A DNA stretch of 64,000 bases from Crenobacter caeni (GTDB taxonomy: Bacteria > Pseudomonadota > Gammaproteobacteria > Burkholderiales > Chromobacteriaceae), in contig NZ_JAAGAA010000005.1 in assembly GCF_010435965.1 (NCBI RefSeq), positions 124,001 through 188,000 of the forward strand, read 5' to 3'. Positions 10,405 to 19,875 of this stretch are shown here, one piece after another. The notes under the pieces were generated by a model, which was given only the letters and a program-made list of their open reading frames with translations, searched no databases and was not told the origin of the DNA. The translations under genes and the position numbers were made by a program. The number at the start of each line of letters is the position of its first letter. Positions within the stretch are counted from its first letter, which is position 1.

Positions 10405-10431
10405 GCCCGCGCTAGATGCGCGGGCTTTTTT
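10405..10431 (+). terminator. Intrinsic terminator after pnp
   Basis: The stem GCCCGCGC/GCGCGGGC is followed by six T residues, 18 bp past the pnp stop. It closes the rimP-pnp block. Confidence 0.88.
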
Positions 10432-10454
10432 GCGCCTTGTGGACAGGGGGTGTG

Positions 10455-11261
10455 ATGTTCTGGAAACGCTGGTGGCCCGCTGCGCGGCAGCGGGAAGAAG
10501 CAAGGCTCGCCACGGTACGGCAGGTGGCGGAGCGTTTGCCTGTGCTCGCAGGTTTGAGTGGGGTGGAGCTTGAGCGCTTGGCGCGTCTGGCGCTGACCTT
10601 TGTCGACGGCAAGTCGCTGGTGCGGGTTGACGACGGGGCGCTGGACGACGACGCCGTGGCCGTGATTGCCTTGCAGGCCGCGTTGCCGGTGTTGGGGCTA
10701 GGGGCTGCGGCACTCGCTGACTGGCGAGAGGTGATCCTGTATCCGGACGCTTTTGTTACGCGCGACTTGTGGTTGGATCATGCCGGTCTCGCGCACGAAG
10801 GCGAACAGGTGCTGATCGGGCAGGCGCGCTCGGACGGCCCGCTGGTGCTGTCGCTGCCCGACGCGGTTGATGCGGCGCAGCTCGACGGCTGGAACGTGGT
10901 GATCCACGAGATCGCGCACAAGCTCGACATGCTGGACGGCGCACCCAACGGCTGTCCGCCCCTACACAAGGGGATGGACCGCCAGGCTTGGGCGCGCGAC
11001 TGGAGTGCCGCGTATGCGGCGTTCTGCGCCGGGCTCGACGCGGGGCACGAAGGCTGGCTCGACCCGTACGCCGGCGAAGACCCGGCAGAATTCTTCGCGG
11101 TGCTCTCCGAGGCCTTCTTCGAGACGCCGCACTGGGTCGCCGACGACTATCCGGCGCTATACGGCCATTTGGTGGCTTTTTACCGGCAGGACCCTTCGCT
11201 CAGGTTGCCGCGTCTCGCGTGGCCGCTGCCGGAACACGCGGCGCCGTTACGGCTGGAGTAG
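10455..11261 (+). CDS. mtfA: Zinc-dependent peptidase of the MtfA family
   Basis: E. coli MtfA binds and inactivates the glucose regulator Mlc and has zinc aminopeptidase activity. This 268-residue protein carries the family's active site HEIAHKLD with H151, E152 and H155, and a downstream EDPAEFFAVLSEAFFE segment holding the third metal-ligand glutamate. The start MFWKRWWP follows ACAGGGGGTGTG; an earlier in-frame start at 10416 would lie inside the pnp terminator and is rejected. Its 3' end overlaps the convergent gene by 15 bp. No Mlc or PTS gene is nearby, so the regulatory target is unknown here. Confidence 0.88.
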   Translation: MFWKRWWPAARQREEARLATVRQVAERLPVLAGLSGVELERLARLALTFVDGKSLVRVDDGALDDDAVAVIALQAALPVLGLGAAALADWREVILYPDAFVTRDLWLDHAGLAHEGEQVLIGQARSDGPLVLSLPDAVDAAQLDGWNVVIHEIAHKLDMLDGAPNGCPPLHKGMDRQAWARDWSAAYAAFCAGLDAGHEGWLDPYAGEDPAEFFAVLSEAFFETPHWVADDYPALYGHLVAFYRQDPSLRLPRLAWPLPEHAAPLRLE

Positions 11262-12287
11262 GGCGCCTACGCGCGCGTGGCTGGCGTTTGCCTCGGCCAT
11301 CACGCGGGCAAACAGCTCGGCGACGGACGGCACGTCGGTGATCAGGCCCTGCGACTGCCCGATCAGCTGGACGCCGCGTTCAAGGTCGCCATCTTCGACA
11401 GCGCGGCGGATGTTGTCGGTCGCGGCGCCGAACTGGGCGAGTTGGCGCAGTCCCCACGGGTTTTGCAGGAGGCCGCCGAGTGCGACCTTCAGCGGAGACA
11501 TGCCCATTTGCCTTGCCATGCTGACCGAGCGCAGGCTGGCCAGCGGCAAGGGCAGGGGGCGGCGTGTGGCGCGGCGGGCGCGCTGGGTGTCCATCACGCG
11601 GCAGGGCAGACCGTCGAAGTTGCGCGAATAGAGCGTGTCGGCGACGCCGCGCTCGACGATCGCGGCCTTGCTTCTGTCGTGCAGCGGGCTCTCGCGGGTG
11701 GTCGCGATGCGGCTGCCCATGGCAATGGCGTCTGCGCCCAGCGCCAGTGCTGCGGTGAGGCCCGCGCCGGTGGCGAAACCGCCGGCCGCGATGATGGGTA
11801 GGCTCGTTACGGCACGCACGGCCGGGATCAGTGTCAGCGAGGTGACCGCGCCGCCGTGCGCGGCGGCCTCGTGGCCGGTGACGAGCAGTGCGTCGGCGCC
11901 GGCCGCCTCGGCCGAGCGGGCGTGTTTCTCGCTGGTGACGGTCGCGATCACCTTGCCGCCGTAGGCGTGCGCGGCGTCGGCGATCCATTCGCCCTTGCCT
12001 AGCGAGTAGTTGATCACCGCTACGCGCTCTTCGAGCGCGACCCGGGCGTTATCGGCGCTGCCGGGCATCAACAGCGTGCAGCCGACGCCGAACGGTCGGT
12101 CGGTCAGTTGCCGGATGTGGCGGATGGCGGCGCGAGTCGCGTCGGGGCCGAGCGGACCGCTGGCGAGGATGCCGAGCCCGCCCGCGTTGGCGACGGCGGC
12201 GATGAGTTCCGCGGTGGCGATATAGGACATGCCCGGACAGACGAGCGGCAGGTCGACGCCGAAGCGCTGGGTGAAGGATGTGTGCAT
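11247..12287 (-). CDS. Nitronate monooxygenase-like FMN enzyme
   Basis: TIM-barrel flavoenzyme of the 2-nitropropane dioxygenase/nitronate monooxygenase family, which oxidises alkyl nitronates or reduces quinones. The 346 residues include the phosphate-binding IIAAGGFATGAGLTAALALGADAIAMGSR (here residues about 170-198) and TGHEAAAHGG near 137, where family members place an active-site histidine. The N-terminal LPLVCPGMSYIATAELIAAV segment is typical. It could instead be a FabK-like or NADH:quinone reductase member; the substrate cannot be told from sequence. It converges on mtfA with a 15-bp overlap. Confidence 0.8.
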   Translation of the reverse strand: MHTSFTQRFGVDLPLVCPGMSYIATAELIAAVANAGGLGILASGPLGPDATRAAIRHIRQLTDRPFGVGCTLLMPGSADNARVALEERVAVINYSLGKGEWIADAAHAYGGKVIATVTSEKHARSAEAAGADALLVTGHEAAAHGGAVTSLTLIPAVRAVTSLPIIAAGGFATGAGLTAALALGADAIAMGSRIATTRESPLHDRSKAAIVERGVADTLYSRNFDGLPCRVMDTQRARRATRRPLPLPLASLRSVSMARQMGMSPLKVALGGLLQNPWGLRQLAQFGAATDNIRRAVEDGDLERGVQLIGQSQGLITDVPSVAELFARVMAEANASHARVGALLQP

Positions 12288-12364
12288 AGCAGGCCGGGCT
12301 GATCAGGATGATGCCCATTCTGTTATGCTTTTAGCAATTTTTCAAACGGTTGTTTGACACAGAT

Positions 12365-12541
12365 ATGTATCTTGCGCTGATAGGCTGGCTGTACGTGGTG
12401 CTGATGTTCTCGATCGCCCAGGAGAGCGTGGTCGCCACGGTGTTTTACCTGTTGTTCCTCGGTGTGCTGCCGGTGGTGCTGATCGGCTGGATGCGCCGAG
12501 TACGCCGCCGCGAGCGCGCACAGGAGCGGGATGACGCTTGA
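12365..12541 (+). CDS. Small two-helix membrane protein, unknown
   Basis: A 58-residue protein from ATG 12365 (an upstream TTG at 12350 would add five residues). It has two hydrophobic segments (about 3-20 and 25-43) and a very basic tail, MRRVRRRERAQERDDA, so it probably sits in the inner membrane with the tail in the cytoplasm. Function not recognised. Its last codons overlap the -35 element of the rpsB promoter. Confidence 0.6.
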   Translation: MYLALIGWLYVVLMFSIAQESVVATVFYLLFLGVLPVVLIGWMRRVRRRERAQERDDA

Positions 12542-12566
12542 GCGGCAGCAGGCTCGGTGCTAGAAT
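12538..12566 (+). promoter_or_regulatory. Sigma-70 promoter for rpsB-tsf
   Basis: TTGAGC and TAGAAT are spaced by exactly 17 bp, and TGC precedes the -10 element (extended -10). This is the clearest promoter in the window. It predicts a start near 12573 and a leader of about 98 nt before rpsB. Confidence 0.85.
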
Positions 12567-12572
12567 CCCGCG

Positions 12573-12662
12573 TCCCCGGAATGGCCGGGGATCATCACGC
12601 ACATTCGCGCCAAAGGGTGTCCGCAAGGATTTTTGCGCGAATGGAGGCATAACCCTTGGGAG
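12573..12662 (+). promoter_or_regulatory. Structured rpsB leader with possible pseudoknot
   Basis: Hairpin 1: CCCCGG/CCGGGG (12574-12590). Hairpin 2: CATTCGCGC (12602-12610) with GCGCGAATG (12635-12643), topped by a small TCC-GCAA-GGA tetraloop stem. In the large loop, AAGGG (12613-12617) can pair with CCCTT (12653-12657), which directly abuts the GGGAG ribosome site. This matches the logic of the S2-autoregulated rpsB leader described in gammaproteobacteria. Confidence 0.7.
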
Positions 12663-12670
12663 TTTATTGA

Positions 12671-13399
12671 ATGAGCACCACCGTGACCATGCGTCAAATG
12701 CTGGAAGCCGGCGTACACTTCGGCCACCAGACCCGCTTCTGGAACCCGAAGATGGATCAGTACATCTTCGGCAGCCGCAACAAGATCCACATCATCAACC
12801 TGGAAAAGACCCTGCCGCTGTTCATCTCGGCACAGGACTACGTTCGTCGCCTGTCGGCGAACAAGGGTACCGTGATGTTTGTCGGCACCAAGCGTCAGGC
12901 GCGTGACATCATCCGCGAAGAAGCATCCCGCGCAGGCGTGCCCTTCGTCGACCACCGCTGGCTGGGCGGCATGCTGACCAACTACAAGACGGTCAAGCAG
13001 TCCATCAAGCGTCTGGAAGAAAAGAGCGCTCTGCTCGCCAACGCGGACGAAACCGGTTTCAACAAGAAAGAACTGCTGGACCTGCAGCGCGAAGTCGACA
13101 AGCTCGAGCGCTCGCTGGGTGGTATCAAGGACATGAAGGGCCTGCCGGACGCGATCTTCGTGATCGACACCGGTTACCAGAAGGGCACCATCGTCGAAGC
13201 GCAGAAGCTGGGCATTCCGGTGATCGGCGTTGTTGATACCAACAACAATCCGGACGGTATCGATTACGTGATCCCGGGTAACGACGACTCCAGCCGTGCA
13301 ATCCGCCTGTACGCTCGCGGCATCGCTGACGCGGTGCTGGAAGGCCGTGCACAGGCCATCCAGGAAATCGTCGCCGCCGAACCGGCAGCAGCCGAGTAA
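12671..13399 (+). CDS. rpsB: 30S ribosomal protein S2
   Basis: Late-assembling protein of the 30S head/body junction. The 242 residues match the family; [22 protein letters not shown] and the [12 protein letters not shown] block are diagnostic. The ribosome site GGGAG is eight bases before the ATG. It heads the rpsB-tsf-pyrH-frr block, and its own product probably represses it through the leader (established for E. coli, inferred here). Confidence 0.98.
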   Translation: MSTTVTMRQMLEAGVHFGHQTRFWNPKMDQYIFGSRNKIHIINLEKTLPLFISAQDYVRRLSANKGTVMFVGTKRQARDIIREEASRAGVPFVDHRWLGGMLTNYKTVKQSIKRLEEKSALLANADETGFNKKELLDLQREVDKLERSLGGIKDMKGLPDAIFVIDTGYQKGTIVEAQKLGIPVIGVVDTNNNPDGIDYVIPGNDDSSRAIRLYARGIADAVLEGRAQAIQEIVAAEPAAAE

Positions 13400-13410
13400 G
13401 CGGATCGGTC

Positions 13411-13433
13411 AAAGGGGCGCAAGCCCCTTTTTT
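13411..13433 (+). terminator. Intrinsic terminator between rpsB and tsf
   Basis: AAAGGGGC-GCAA-GCCCCTTT followed by three more T residues, 12 bp after the rpsB stop. Partial termination here would make more S2 mRNA than EF-Ts mRNA, as in E. coli. Confidence 0.88.
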
Positions 13434-13474
13434 CCGACCTTGATACCCGATTTACATAATCCAGGAGATTGAAG

Positions 13475-14341
13475 ATGGCGGACATCACCGCAAAAATGGT
13501 TGGCGACCTGCGCGCTGCGACCGGTCTGGGCATGATGGAGTGCAAGAAGGCACTGGTTGAAGCCGAAGGCGACATGGCCAAGGCCGAGGAAATTCTGCGC
13601 ATCAAGTCCGGCAACAAGGCTTCCAAGCTGGCCGGCCGTACCGCAGCCGAAGGCGTGATCGCGACCTTCGTCGAAGGTGGCGTGGGCGCAATGGTCGAAG
13701 TGAACTGCGAAACCGACTTCGTCGCCAAGGACGAGACCTTCCTGTCCTTCGCGCGCGCGGCTGCCGAAGCGGCTGCCAAGGCCAACCCGGCCGACGTCGA
13801 GGCGCTGCTTGCTGTTGAAGTGAACGGCCAGAGCGTCGAAGAAATCCGCAAGGCTGCGATCGCCAAGCTGGGTGAGAACATGAACGTGCGCCGTTTCGCG
13901 CGCTTCGAAACCACCGGCACCATCGCCACCTACCTGCACGGCGCGAAGATCGGTGTGATGGTCGACATCAACGGCGAAGAAGCCATGGGTCGCGACGTCG
14001 CGATGCACATCGCCGCTTCCAAACCGATCTGCGTGTCCAAGGACCAGGTGCCGGCCGAAACGCTGGAAACCGAACGCCGCATCTACAAAGAGCAGGCGAT
14101 GGCTGAAGGCAAGCCGGCCGAGATCGCAGAGAAGATGGTTGAAGGCCGCGTGCGCAAGTACCTAGCCGAAGTGACCCTGCTGGGCCAGCAGTTCGTCAAG
14201 AACCCGGACATCACCGTCGAGAAGCTGCTCGCAGACGCGAACCAGTCTGTCAACGCGTTCGCGATGTTCGTGGTCGGCGAAGGCATCGAGAAGAAAGTGG
14301 TCGACTACGCGGCTGAAGTCGCTGCGGCTGCCAAGGTCTAA
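13475..14341 (+). CDS. tsf: Elongation factor Ts
   Basis: Guanine nucleotide exchange factor for EF-Tu. From the ATG at 13475 (AGGAG seven bases upstream) the protein is 288 residues; a TTG two codons earlier is less likely. The signatures [19 protein letters not shown] (residues about 11-29) and [17 protein letters not shown] (about 74-90) are intact. It follows rpsB after a terminator and is itself closed by a terminator before pyrH. Confidence 0.97.
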   Translation: MADITAKMVGDLRAATGLGMMECKKALVEAEGDMAKAEEILRIKSGNKASKLAGRTAAEGVIATFVEGGVGAMVEVNCETDFVAKDETFLSFARAAAEAAAKANPADVEALLAVEVNGQSVEEIRKAAIAKLGENMNVRRFARFETTGTIATYLHGAKIGVMVDINGEEAMGRDVAMHIAASKPICVSKDQVPAETLETERRIYKEQAMAEGKPAEIAEKMVEGRVRKYLAEVTLLGQQFVKNPDITVEKLLADANQSVNAFAMFVVGEGIEKKVVDYAAEVAAAAKV

Positions 14342-14362
14342 GCGTCAAGCTGCCTTGAACCG

Positions 14363-14387
14363 ACGGCACCCCGAGGGGTGCCGTTTT
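14363..14387 (+). terminator. Intrinsic terminator after tsf
   Basis: ACGGCACCCC pairs perfectly with GGGGTGCCGT, ending in TTTTG, 21 bp after the tsf stop. Confidence 0.88.
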
Positions 14388-14426
14388 GCAAATATACATA
14401 CCCAAATCATCCGGACCGAGGTCACC

Positions 14427-15146
14427 ATGAGCCAGACTCCCGCTTACAAACGCATCCTGCTGAAACTCTCGGGCGAAGCCCTGATGGGGGACGACAGCTA
14501 CGGCATCAACCGCGCGACGATCGAGGGTATCGTCGGCCAGGTGAAGGAGGTCGTCGATCTGGGGGTGCAGGTCGGGGTGGTCATCGGCGGCGGCAACATC
14601 TTCCGCGGCGTTTCGCAGGCAGCCTCCGGCATGGACCGCGCGACCGCCGACTACATGGGCATGATGGCGACCGTGATGAACGCGCTGGCGCTGAAGGACG
14701 CGATGGAGAACGCCGGCATCATCGCCCGCGTGCAGTCCGCGCTGACCATGCAGCAGGTCGCCGAGCCCTACGTGCGCGGCAAGGCGATCCAGTACCTGGA
14801 AGAGGGCAAGGTGGTGATCTTCGCCGCCGGTACCGGCAACCCCTTCTTCACCACGGACACCGCGGCCGCGCTGCGCGGCATGGAGATGAACGTCGACATC
14901 ATGCTCAAGGCGACCAAGGTCGACGGCGTGTACACCGACGACCCGAAGAAGAACCCCGAGGCGGTGCGCTACCAGACGTTGACCTTTGACGAGGCGATCG
15001 GCCGCAACCTGAAGGTGATGGACGCGACTGCGTTCGCGCTGTGTCGCGACCAGGGCCTGAACATCAAGGTGTTCAGCATTTTCAAGGCGGGTGCGCTGAC
15101 CCGGGTCGTGCTTGGCGAAGACGAAGGCACGCTGGTACACTGCTGA
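14427..15146 (+). CDS. pyrH: UMP kinase
   Basis: Hexameric amino-acid-kinase-fold enzyme making UDP from UMP and ATP in pyrimidine synthesis. [19 protein letters not shown] gives 239 residues, the usual length; upstream in-frame codons run through the tsf terminator. Visible motifs are KLSGEALMG near the N-terminus, GGGNIFRG (about 53-60) and [16 protein letters not shown] for nucleotide binding. It lies in the conserved tsf-pyrH-frr order. Confidence 0.97.
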   Translation: MSQTPAYKRILLKLSGEALMGDDSYGINRATIEGIVGQVKEVVDLGVQVGVVIGGGNIFRGVSQAASGMDRATADYMGMMATVMNALALKDAMENAGIIARVQSALTMQQVAEPYVRGKAIQYLEEGKVVIFAAGTGNPFFTTDTAAALRGMEMNVDIMLKATKVDGVYTDDPKKNPEAVRYQTLTFDEAIGRNLKVMDATAFALCRDQGLNIKVFSIFKAGALTRVVLGEDEGTLVHC

Positions 15147-15165
15147 ACCATTACAGATTTTGACG

Positions 15166-15203
15166 GGCGGAAACGGCGCATCGCCGCTTTCCGCCTTGTT
15201 TTT
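15166..15203 (+). terminator. Terminator-like hairpin between pyrH and frr
   Basis: GGCGGAAA-CGGCG pairs with CGCCG-CTTTCCGCC around CAT and is followed by TTGTTTTT. It is the third such element in this operon, so each early gene is followed by a leaky stop. Confidence 0.78.
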
Positions 15204-15226
15204 CCGATTGAGAAAGTGGAGTGAAC

Positions 15227-15784
15227 ATGATCAACGACGTCAAGAACACGGCCGAGCAGAAGATGCAGAAATCGCTCGAGGCCTTCAAGAACGACCTGAA
15301 CAAGGTCCGTACCGGCCGCGCGCATACCGGCATTCTTGATCACGTCATGGTCGACTACTACGGCAACCCGACGCCGGTCAACCAGGTGGCGAACGTCAAC
15401 CTGATCGACGCGCGCACCATCGGCGTGCAACCGTGGGAAAAGAACATGCTCGCCAAGGTCGAAAAGGCGATTCGCGACTGTGACCTCGGCCTGAACCCCG
15501 CGTCGATGGGCGACCTGATCCGCGTGCCGATGCCGATGCTGACCGAAGAGCGCCGCAAGGATCTGATCAAGGTGGTGCGTGGCGAGGCCGAGGGTGCGCG
15601 TGTCGCCGTGCGCAACATCCGTCGCGACGCGAACAACGAACTGAAGAACCTGATCAAGGACAAGGCGATCACCGAGGATGACGAGCGCCGCGCGCAGGAC
15701 GACATCCAGAAGCTGACCGACAAGTACATCGCCGAGGTCGACAAGGCGCTGGCGGCCAAGGAAACCGACCTGATGGCCGTATAA
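15227..15784 (+). CDS. frr: Ribosome recycling factor
   Basis: With EF-G, splits post-termination ribosomes. The 185-residue product equals the E. coli length; [27 protein letters not shown] and [20 protein letters not shown] blocks identify it. ATG 15227 is preferred over GTG 15221, which overlaps the GTGGAG ribosome site. Nine bases separate it from uppS. Confidence 0.97.
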   Translation: MINDVKNTAEQKMQKSLEAFKNDLNKVRTGRAHTGILDHVMVDYYGNPTPVNQVANVNLIDARTIGVQPWEKNMLAKVEKAIRDCDLGLNPASMGDLIRVPMPMLTEERRKDLIKVVRGEAEGARVAVRNIRRDANNELKNLIKDKAITEDDERRAQDDIQKLTDKYIAEVDKALAAKETDLMAV

Positions 15785-15793
15785 GGGGCCGTC

Positions 15794-16543
15794 TTGAACA
15801 CGACTTCCACCCAGTCGGTGCCGCCGGTTTCGGCGGTGCCGCGCCATATCGCGATCATCCTCGACGGCAACGGCCGCTGGGCCAAGAAGCGGCTGCTGCC
15901 GCGCGTGGCCGGCCACAAGAAGGGCCTCGACGCCGTGCGGGAAACGGTCAAGGCCTGCGCCGAGCTCGGCGTCGACTACCTGACGCTGTTCGCCTTCTCG
16001 ACCGAAAACTGGCGCCGTCCGCCCGACGAAGTCTCCTTCCTGATGGGGCTCTTCATCGGCGCGCTCGAGCGCGAGGTCGAGCGCCTGGCCGAGCGCAACA
16101 TCCGCCTGCGGGTGATCGGCGCGCGCGAGCGTTTCGCGCCGGAGCTCAACGCGCGCATCGAGGCTGCCGAGGCACGCACGGCGGGCAATACCGGGCTGAC
16201 GCTCTCGATCGCCGCCGACTACGGCGGCCGCTGGGACGTGTTGCAGGCGGTCAACCGCCTGATCGCCGAGGGCGTGCGCGAAATCGGCGAGGCCCAGCTT
16301 TACGGCCAACTGTCGCTGGGTGACGCACCCGAACCCGACCTCTTTATCCGTACCGGGGGCGAGCAGCGCATCAGCAACTTCCTGTTGTGGCAGCTTGCCT
16401 ACACCGAACTGTATTTCACCGACCTGCTGTGGCCCGACTTCGACCGTAGCGCGCTGGACGCCGCGCTTGCGTCGTACCGTGCGCGCGAGCGGCGCTTTGG
16501 CCGCACCAGTGAACAGCTGCCGCCCGAGGCGCAGCGAGGCTGA
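15794..16543 (+). CDS. uppS: Undecaprenyl diphosphate synthase
   Basis: Cis-prenyltransferase adding eight isoprene units to farnesyl diphosphate, giving the lipid carrier for peptidoglycan and LPS. Starting at TTG 15794 (AAGGGG five bases upstream) it is 249 residues. [16 protein letters not shown] carries the catalytic aspartate D24; FSTENWRRP and [15 protein letters not shown] are the other conserved regions. Use of TTG is uncommon but no better start has a ribosome site. It is followed after one base by cdsA. Confidence 0.95.
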   Translation: MNTTSTQSVPPVSAVPRHIAIILDGNGRWAKKRLLPRVAGHKKGLDAVRETVKACAELGVDYLTLFAFSTENWRRPPDEVSFLMGLFIGALEREVERLAERNIRLRVIGARERFAPELNARIEAAEARTAGNTGLTLSIAADYGGRWDVLQAVNRLIAEGVREIGEAQLYGQLSLGDAPEPDLFIRTGGEQRISNFLLWQLAYTELYFTDLLWPDFDRSALDAALASYRARERRFGRTSEQLPPEAQRG

Positions 16544-16544
16544 C

Positions 16545-17342
16545 ATGCTCAAGACCCGCATCCTGACCGCCCTTGTCTTGCTGCCGATAATGCTATATGC
16601 ATTGTTTGCACTGCCGCAGGCCGCCTGGGCGGCCTTTTCCTGGCTGATCGTCGTCGTCGCCCTGTGGGAGTACACCCGCATGGCCGCGATCGGCGGCGCG
16701 CTGCGCTGGGGCTACCTGACCGTCTCGACGGCCATCGCTGCGGCGGCCTGGCAAACCGGTTTCGAGCTGCCTGCGGCCGCGCAGTGGGCGGTGCTCGCGT
16801 TTTGGCTGCTCGGCGCGCCGATGTGGCTTGCCAAGCGCTGGTCGCTGGGTTCTGGCGCGCGCGCGATGCTGCTAGGCTGGCTGATGCTGTTGCCCTGCTG
16901 GTTCGCGCTGGTGGGCTTGCGCCCGACGGCCGATGCAGGGCTGTCGCTGCTCGCCGTGATGGGCCTCGTGTGGGTGGCCGACGTCGCCGCGTATTTCTCC
17001 GGCAAGTCCTTCGGACGCAGGAAGCTCGCGCCGGCGATCAGCCCTGGCAAGAGCTGGGAAGGCGTATACGGTGCGCTCATCGCCGTGTGCGTGTATACGG
17101 TCTTGGTGACCCGTCTGGGCTGGGTGCAGGTGGACTTGCCGCTCTCGGCACTGTTGCCGGTGGCGCTCGCGCTGACCGCGGTCAGTGTCGAAGGCGACCT
17201 GCTAGAGTCCTGGTTCAAGCGTTCGGCGGGCATCAAGGACAGCAGCGCGCTGTTGCCCGGCCACGGCGGCGTGTACGACCGTATCGACAGCCTGATCGCC
17301 GTGCTGGCCGTCACCCACGCGCTCCTGGTGCTGTTCGGCTGA
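16545..17342 (+). CDS. cdsA: Phosphatidate cytidylyltransferase
   Basis: Integral membrane enzyme making CDP-diacylglycerol for all phospholipids. From [11 protein letters not shown] it is 265 residues with about seven to eight hydrophobic segments. The family signature lies at the C-terminus, [20 protein letters not shown] followed by GVYDRID. The start is one base after uppS, with GAGG overlapping the uppS end, indicating tight coupling. Confidence 0.95.
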   Translation: MLKTRILTALVLLPIMLYALFALPQAAWAAFSWLIVVVALWEYTRMAAIGGALRWGYLTVSTAIAAAAWQTGFELPAAAQWAVLAFWLLGAPMWLAKRWSLGSGARAMLLGWLMLLPCWFALVGLRPTADAGLSLLAVMGLVWVADVAAYFSGKSFGRRKLAPAISPGKSWEGVYGALIAVCVYTVLVTRLGWVQVDLPLSALLPVALALTAVSVEGDLLESWFKRSAGIKDSSALLPGHGGVYDRIDSLIAVLAVTHALLVLFG

Positions 17343-17355
17343 CAAGGAATTATCC

Positions 17356-18534
17356 ATGACCCTCGGCGTTACCGTATTGGGCGCGACCGGCAGTATAGGC
17401 TGCAGCACGCTCGACGTGCTCGCGCTACATCCCGAGCGCTACCACGTCGTCGCGCTGACCGGTTTCTCGCAGCTGGACAGGCTGGCCGCGCAGTGCGTGC
17501 GTTTTTCGGCCCGCTTCGCGGTCGTCCCCGACGACGCGAGCGCGCGGCGCCTGCGTACGCTGCTGGCGGAAGCCGGCTGCGTCACCGAGGTGCTCTGTGG
17601 GGAAGACGCGCTGTGCCGCGTCGCCGCCATGGACGAGACGGACGTGGTGATGGCCGCCATCGTCGGCGCCGCGGGGCTCGCGCCTTCGATGGCTGCGGTG
17701 CGCGCCGGCAAGCGCGTGCTGCTTGCCAACAAGGAGTCGCTGGTGGTCGCCGGCGCGCTCTTCATGCGCGAGGTGGCGCGCTGCGGCGCGACGCTGTTGC
17801 CGGTCGACAGCGAGCACAACGCGATCTTCCAGTCCTTGCCGGCCGCGTGGTCGGGCGACATGGCTGCTTGCGGCGTCGAGAAGCTGGTGCTGACCGCCTC
17901 GGGCGGCCCGTTCCGTACCTGGAGCGCGGATGCGATCGCAGGGGCGACGCCGGAGCAGGCGTGCGCACACCCGAACTGGACGATGGGGCGCAAGATCTCG
18001 GTCGACTCGGCGAGCCTGATGAACAAGGGGCTAGAGCTGATCGAGGCGCGCTGGCTGTTTGACGTGCCGGCCGCCGACATCGAGGTCGTCGTTCACCCGC
18101 AAAGCGTGATCCACTCGATGGTGCGCTACCGCGACGGCTCGGTGATCGCCGAGCTTGGCGAGCCCGACATGAAGACGCCGATTGCCTGCGCGCTCTCCTG
18201 GCCCGAGCGCATCAGGGCGGACGTCGCGCCGCTGGACTTCATGGCGCTCTCGGGGCTTACCTTCGAGGCGCCCGATCTTGCGCGTTTCCCTTGTCTGCGC
18301 CTGGCCTATCAGGCGCTGGAGGCGGGGGGCGACGCGACCTGCGTGCTCAACGCCGCCAACGAAGTCGCGGTCGCGGCCTTCCTCGAGCGGCGCATCCCGT
18401 TCTCCGGCATCCCCGCGCTGATCGAAGACGCGCTCGCCACGCAGGATCTCGCCGCTAGCGGCTCGGTCGACGCGCTGCTCGCGCGCGACGCCGAAGTGCG
18501 CGCGTGGGCCTTGCAACGGATTGCCGCATGCTGA
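17356..18534 (+). CDS. dxr: 1-deoxy-D-xylulose 5-phosphate reductoisomerase
   Basis: Second enzyme of the MEP isoprenoid pathway, NADPH-dependent. The 392 residues show the dinucleotide site [14 protein letters not shown] at the N-terminus, [11 protein letters not shown], the metal/substrate site [10 protein letters not shown] and the substrate loop [14 protein letters not shown]. The first enzyme (dxs) and farnesyl diphosphate synthase (ispA) are in this window at 40.8-43.6 kb. Its stop overlaps the rseP start by seven bases. Confidence 0.97.
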   Translation: MTLGVTVLGATGSIGCSTLDVLALHPERYHVVALTGFSQLDRLAAQCVRFSARFAVVPDDASARRLRTLLAEAGCVTEVLCGEDALCRVAAMDETDVVMAAIVGAAGLAPSMAAVRAGKRVLLANKESLVVAGALFMREVARCGATLLPVDSEHNAIFQSLPAAWSGDMAACGVEKLVLTASGGPFRTWSADAIAGATPEQACAHPNWTMGRKISVDSASLMNKGLELIEARWLFDVPAADIEVVVHPQSVIHSMVRYRDGSVIAELGEPDMKTPIACALSWPERIRADVAPLDFMALSGLTFEAPDLARFPCLRLAYQALEAGGDATCVLNAANEVAVAAFLERRIPFSGIPALIEDALATQDLAASGSVDALLARDAEVRAWALQRIAAC

Positions 18535-19868
18535 CCATCGTCGCCTTCCTGGTCGCGATCGGCGTGCTGGTGACCGTGCACGAATTCGGCCACTACCTGG
18601 TCGCACGCTGGTGCGGGGTGAAGGTGCTGCGCTTTTCGATCGGTTTTGGCAAGCCGATCGCGCGTTTCGTGCGCGGCGGCACCGAGTGGGTAGTCGCGCT
18701 GGTGCCGCTGGGCGGCTACGTGAAGATGCTGGACGAGCGGGAAGGGCCGGTCGACGCGGCCGAGCGCGCCCAGGCTTTCAATACCCAACCCGTGTTCAAG
18801 CGCATCGCGATCGTGATCGCCGGCCCGCTCGCCAACTTCCTGACGGCGATCGTCCTTTTTTACGCGGTGCTGTTGCCCGGCGGCGAGACGCTGGCACCGC
18901 GCGTGGGCATGGTGGTGCCGCAAAGCGCCGCGTCCGCGGCGGGCCTGTTGCCGGGGGACACCGTACGTACCGTCAACGGCGAGACGGTGGCCGACTGGGA
19001 TGGCCTGCGCTCGGCGATGGCCGAGGGGGTCGGCAGCGCGGGGCGGCTCGTCATCGAAGTCGAGCGTGAGCAGCGGGTGCTCACCTTGCCGGTCGACCTC
19101 GAGCGCTTCAACCTGACACGGCTGGACGAGAAGACCGTCGGCCGGATCGGCGTGCTGCCGCAGCGCTTCCTGCCCAAGATTGCCCTTGTCGAACCCGGTG
19201 GCGCCGCCGAAAAGGCCGGGCTTGCCAAGGGGGACGTGCTCAGGACGCTGGACGGCCGTCCCGTCGCCGGTTGGGGCGAGTGGGTGGTGGCGATCCAGAA
19301 CAGCCCCGGCCGGCTGATGCAGGTCGGCGTCGAGCGGGAAGGGCGCGTGCTGCAGCTTGCGCTGCGCCCGGCGTCCGTCGAGGCGGGCGGCGTCGCGCAG
19401 GGGCGGATCGGCGCCGCGCCGGCGCTTGACGAAGCGTGGCTTGCCAGCTTGCGCCGCCCGGTCGATTACGGCGTGTTTGGCTCGCTGGTGCAGGCGGTGG
19501 AGCGCACCTGGCGGATGTCGGCGCAGACCCTCAAGATGATGGGCGGCATGTTTGTCGGCCAGGTGTCGCTCGACGCGATCAGCGGGCCGCTGACCATCGC
19601 CGACTACGCCGGCAAGACCGCCAGCATGGGCTGGCAGAGCTACCTCTCCTTCATGGCAGTGATCAGCGTCAGCCTCGGGGTGCTCAACCTGCTCCCCGTA
19701 CCCGTGCTGGATGGGGGGCACTTGCTGTATTATGTCGCGGAATTGGTCAGGGGGCGTCCCTTGAGCGAACGCGCCCAGCAGATCGGGCAGCGGCTGGGGC
19801 TGGCCCTGATCCTGACACTGATGATGATTGCCCTTTTTAATGATCTGGGCCGAATGCTCGGAGGCTGA
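18528..19868 (+). CDS. rseP: Site-2 intramembrane zinc protease RseP
   Basis: Cleaves membrane-bound anti-sigma factor RseA in the envelope stress response and clears signal peptides. The 446 residues contain HEFGHY (H18, E19, H22) in the first transmembrane helix, two periplasmic PDZ domains (about 115-190 and 205-280) and the LDGGHLL motif with the third zinc ligand in a late helix. The start [10 protein letters not shown] overlaps dxr by ATGCTGA. It is directly upstream of bamA, in keeping with its role in outer-membrane protein stress. Confidence 0.96.
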   Translation: MLTIVAFLVAIGVLVTVHEFGHYLVARWCGVKVLRFSIGFGKPIARFVRGGTEWVVALVPLGGYVKMLDEREGPVDAAERAQAFNTQPVFKRIAIVIAGPLANFLTAIVLFYAVLLPGGETLAPRVGMVVPQSAASAAGLLPGDTVRTVNGETVADWDGLRSAMAEGVGSAGRLVIEVEREQRVLTLPVDLERFNLTRLDEKTVGRIGVLPQRFLPKIALVEPGGAAEKAGLAKGDVLRTLDGRPVAGWGEWVVAIQNSPGRLMQVGVEREGRVLQLALRPASVEAGGVAQGRIGAAPALDEAWLASLRRPVDYGVFGSLVQAVERTWRMSAQTLKMMGGMFVGQVSLDAISGPLTIADYAGKTASMGWQSYLSFMAVISVSLGVLNLLPVPVLDGGHLLYYVAELVRGRPLSERAQQIGQRLGLALILTLMMIALFNDLGRMLGG

Positions 19869-19875
19869 TAATCGA

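Noticed and set aside
16320..16544. N-terminal extension of CdsA back into uppS
   Set aside because: The extra residues are a shifted reading of uppS, with no membrane or family character; [11 protein letters not shown] at 16545 has a ribosome site.
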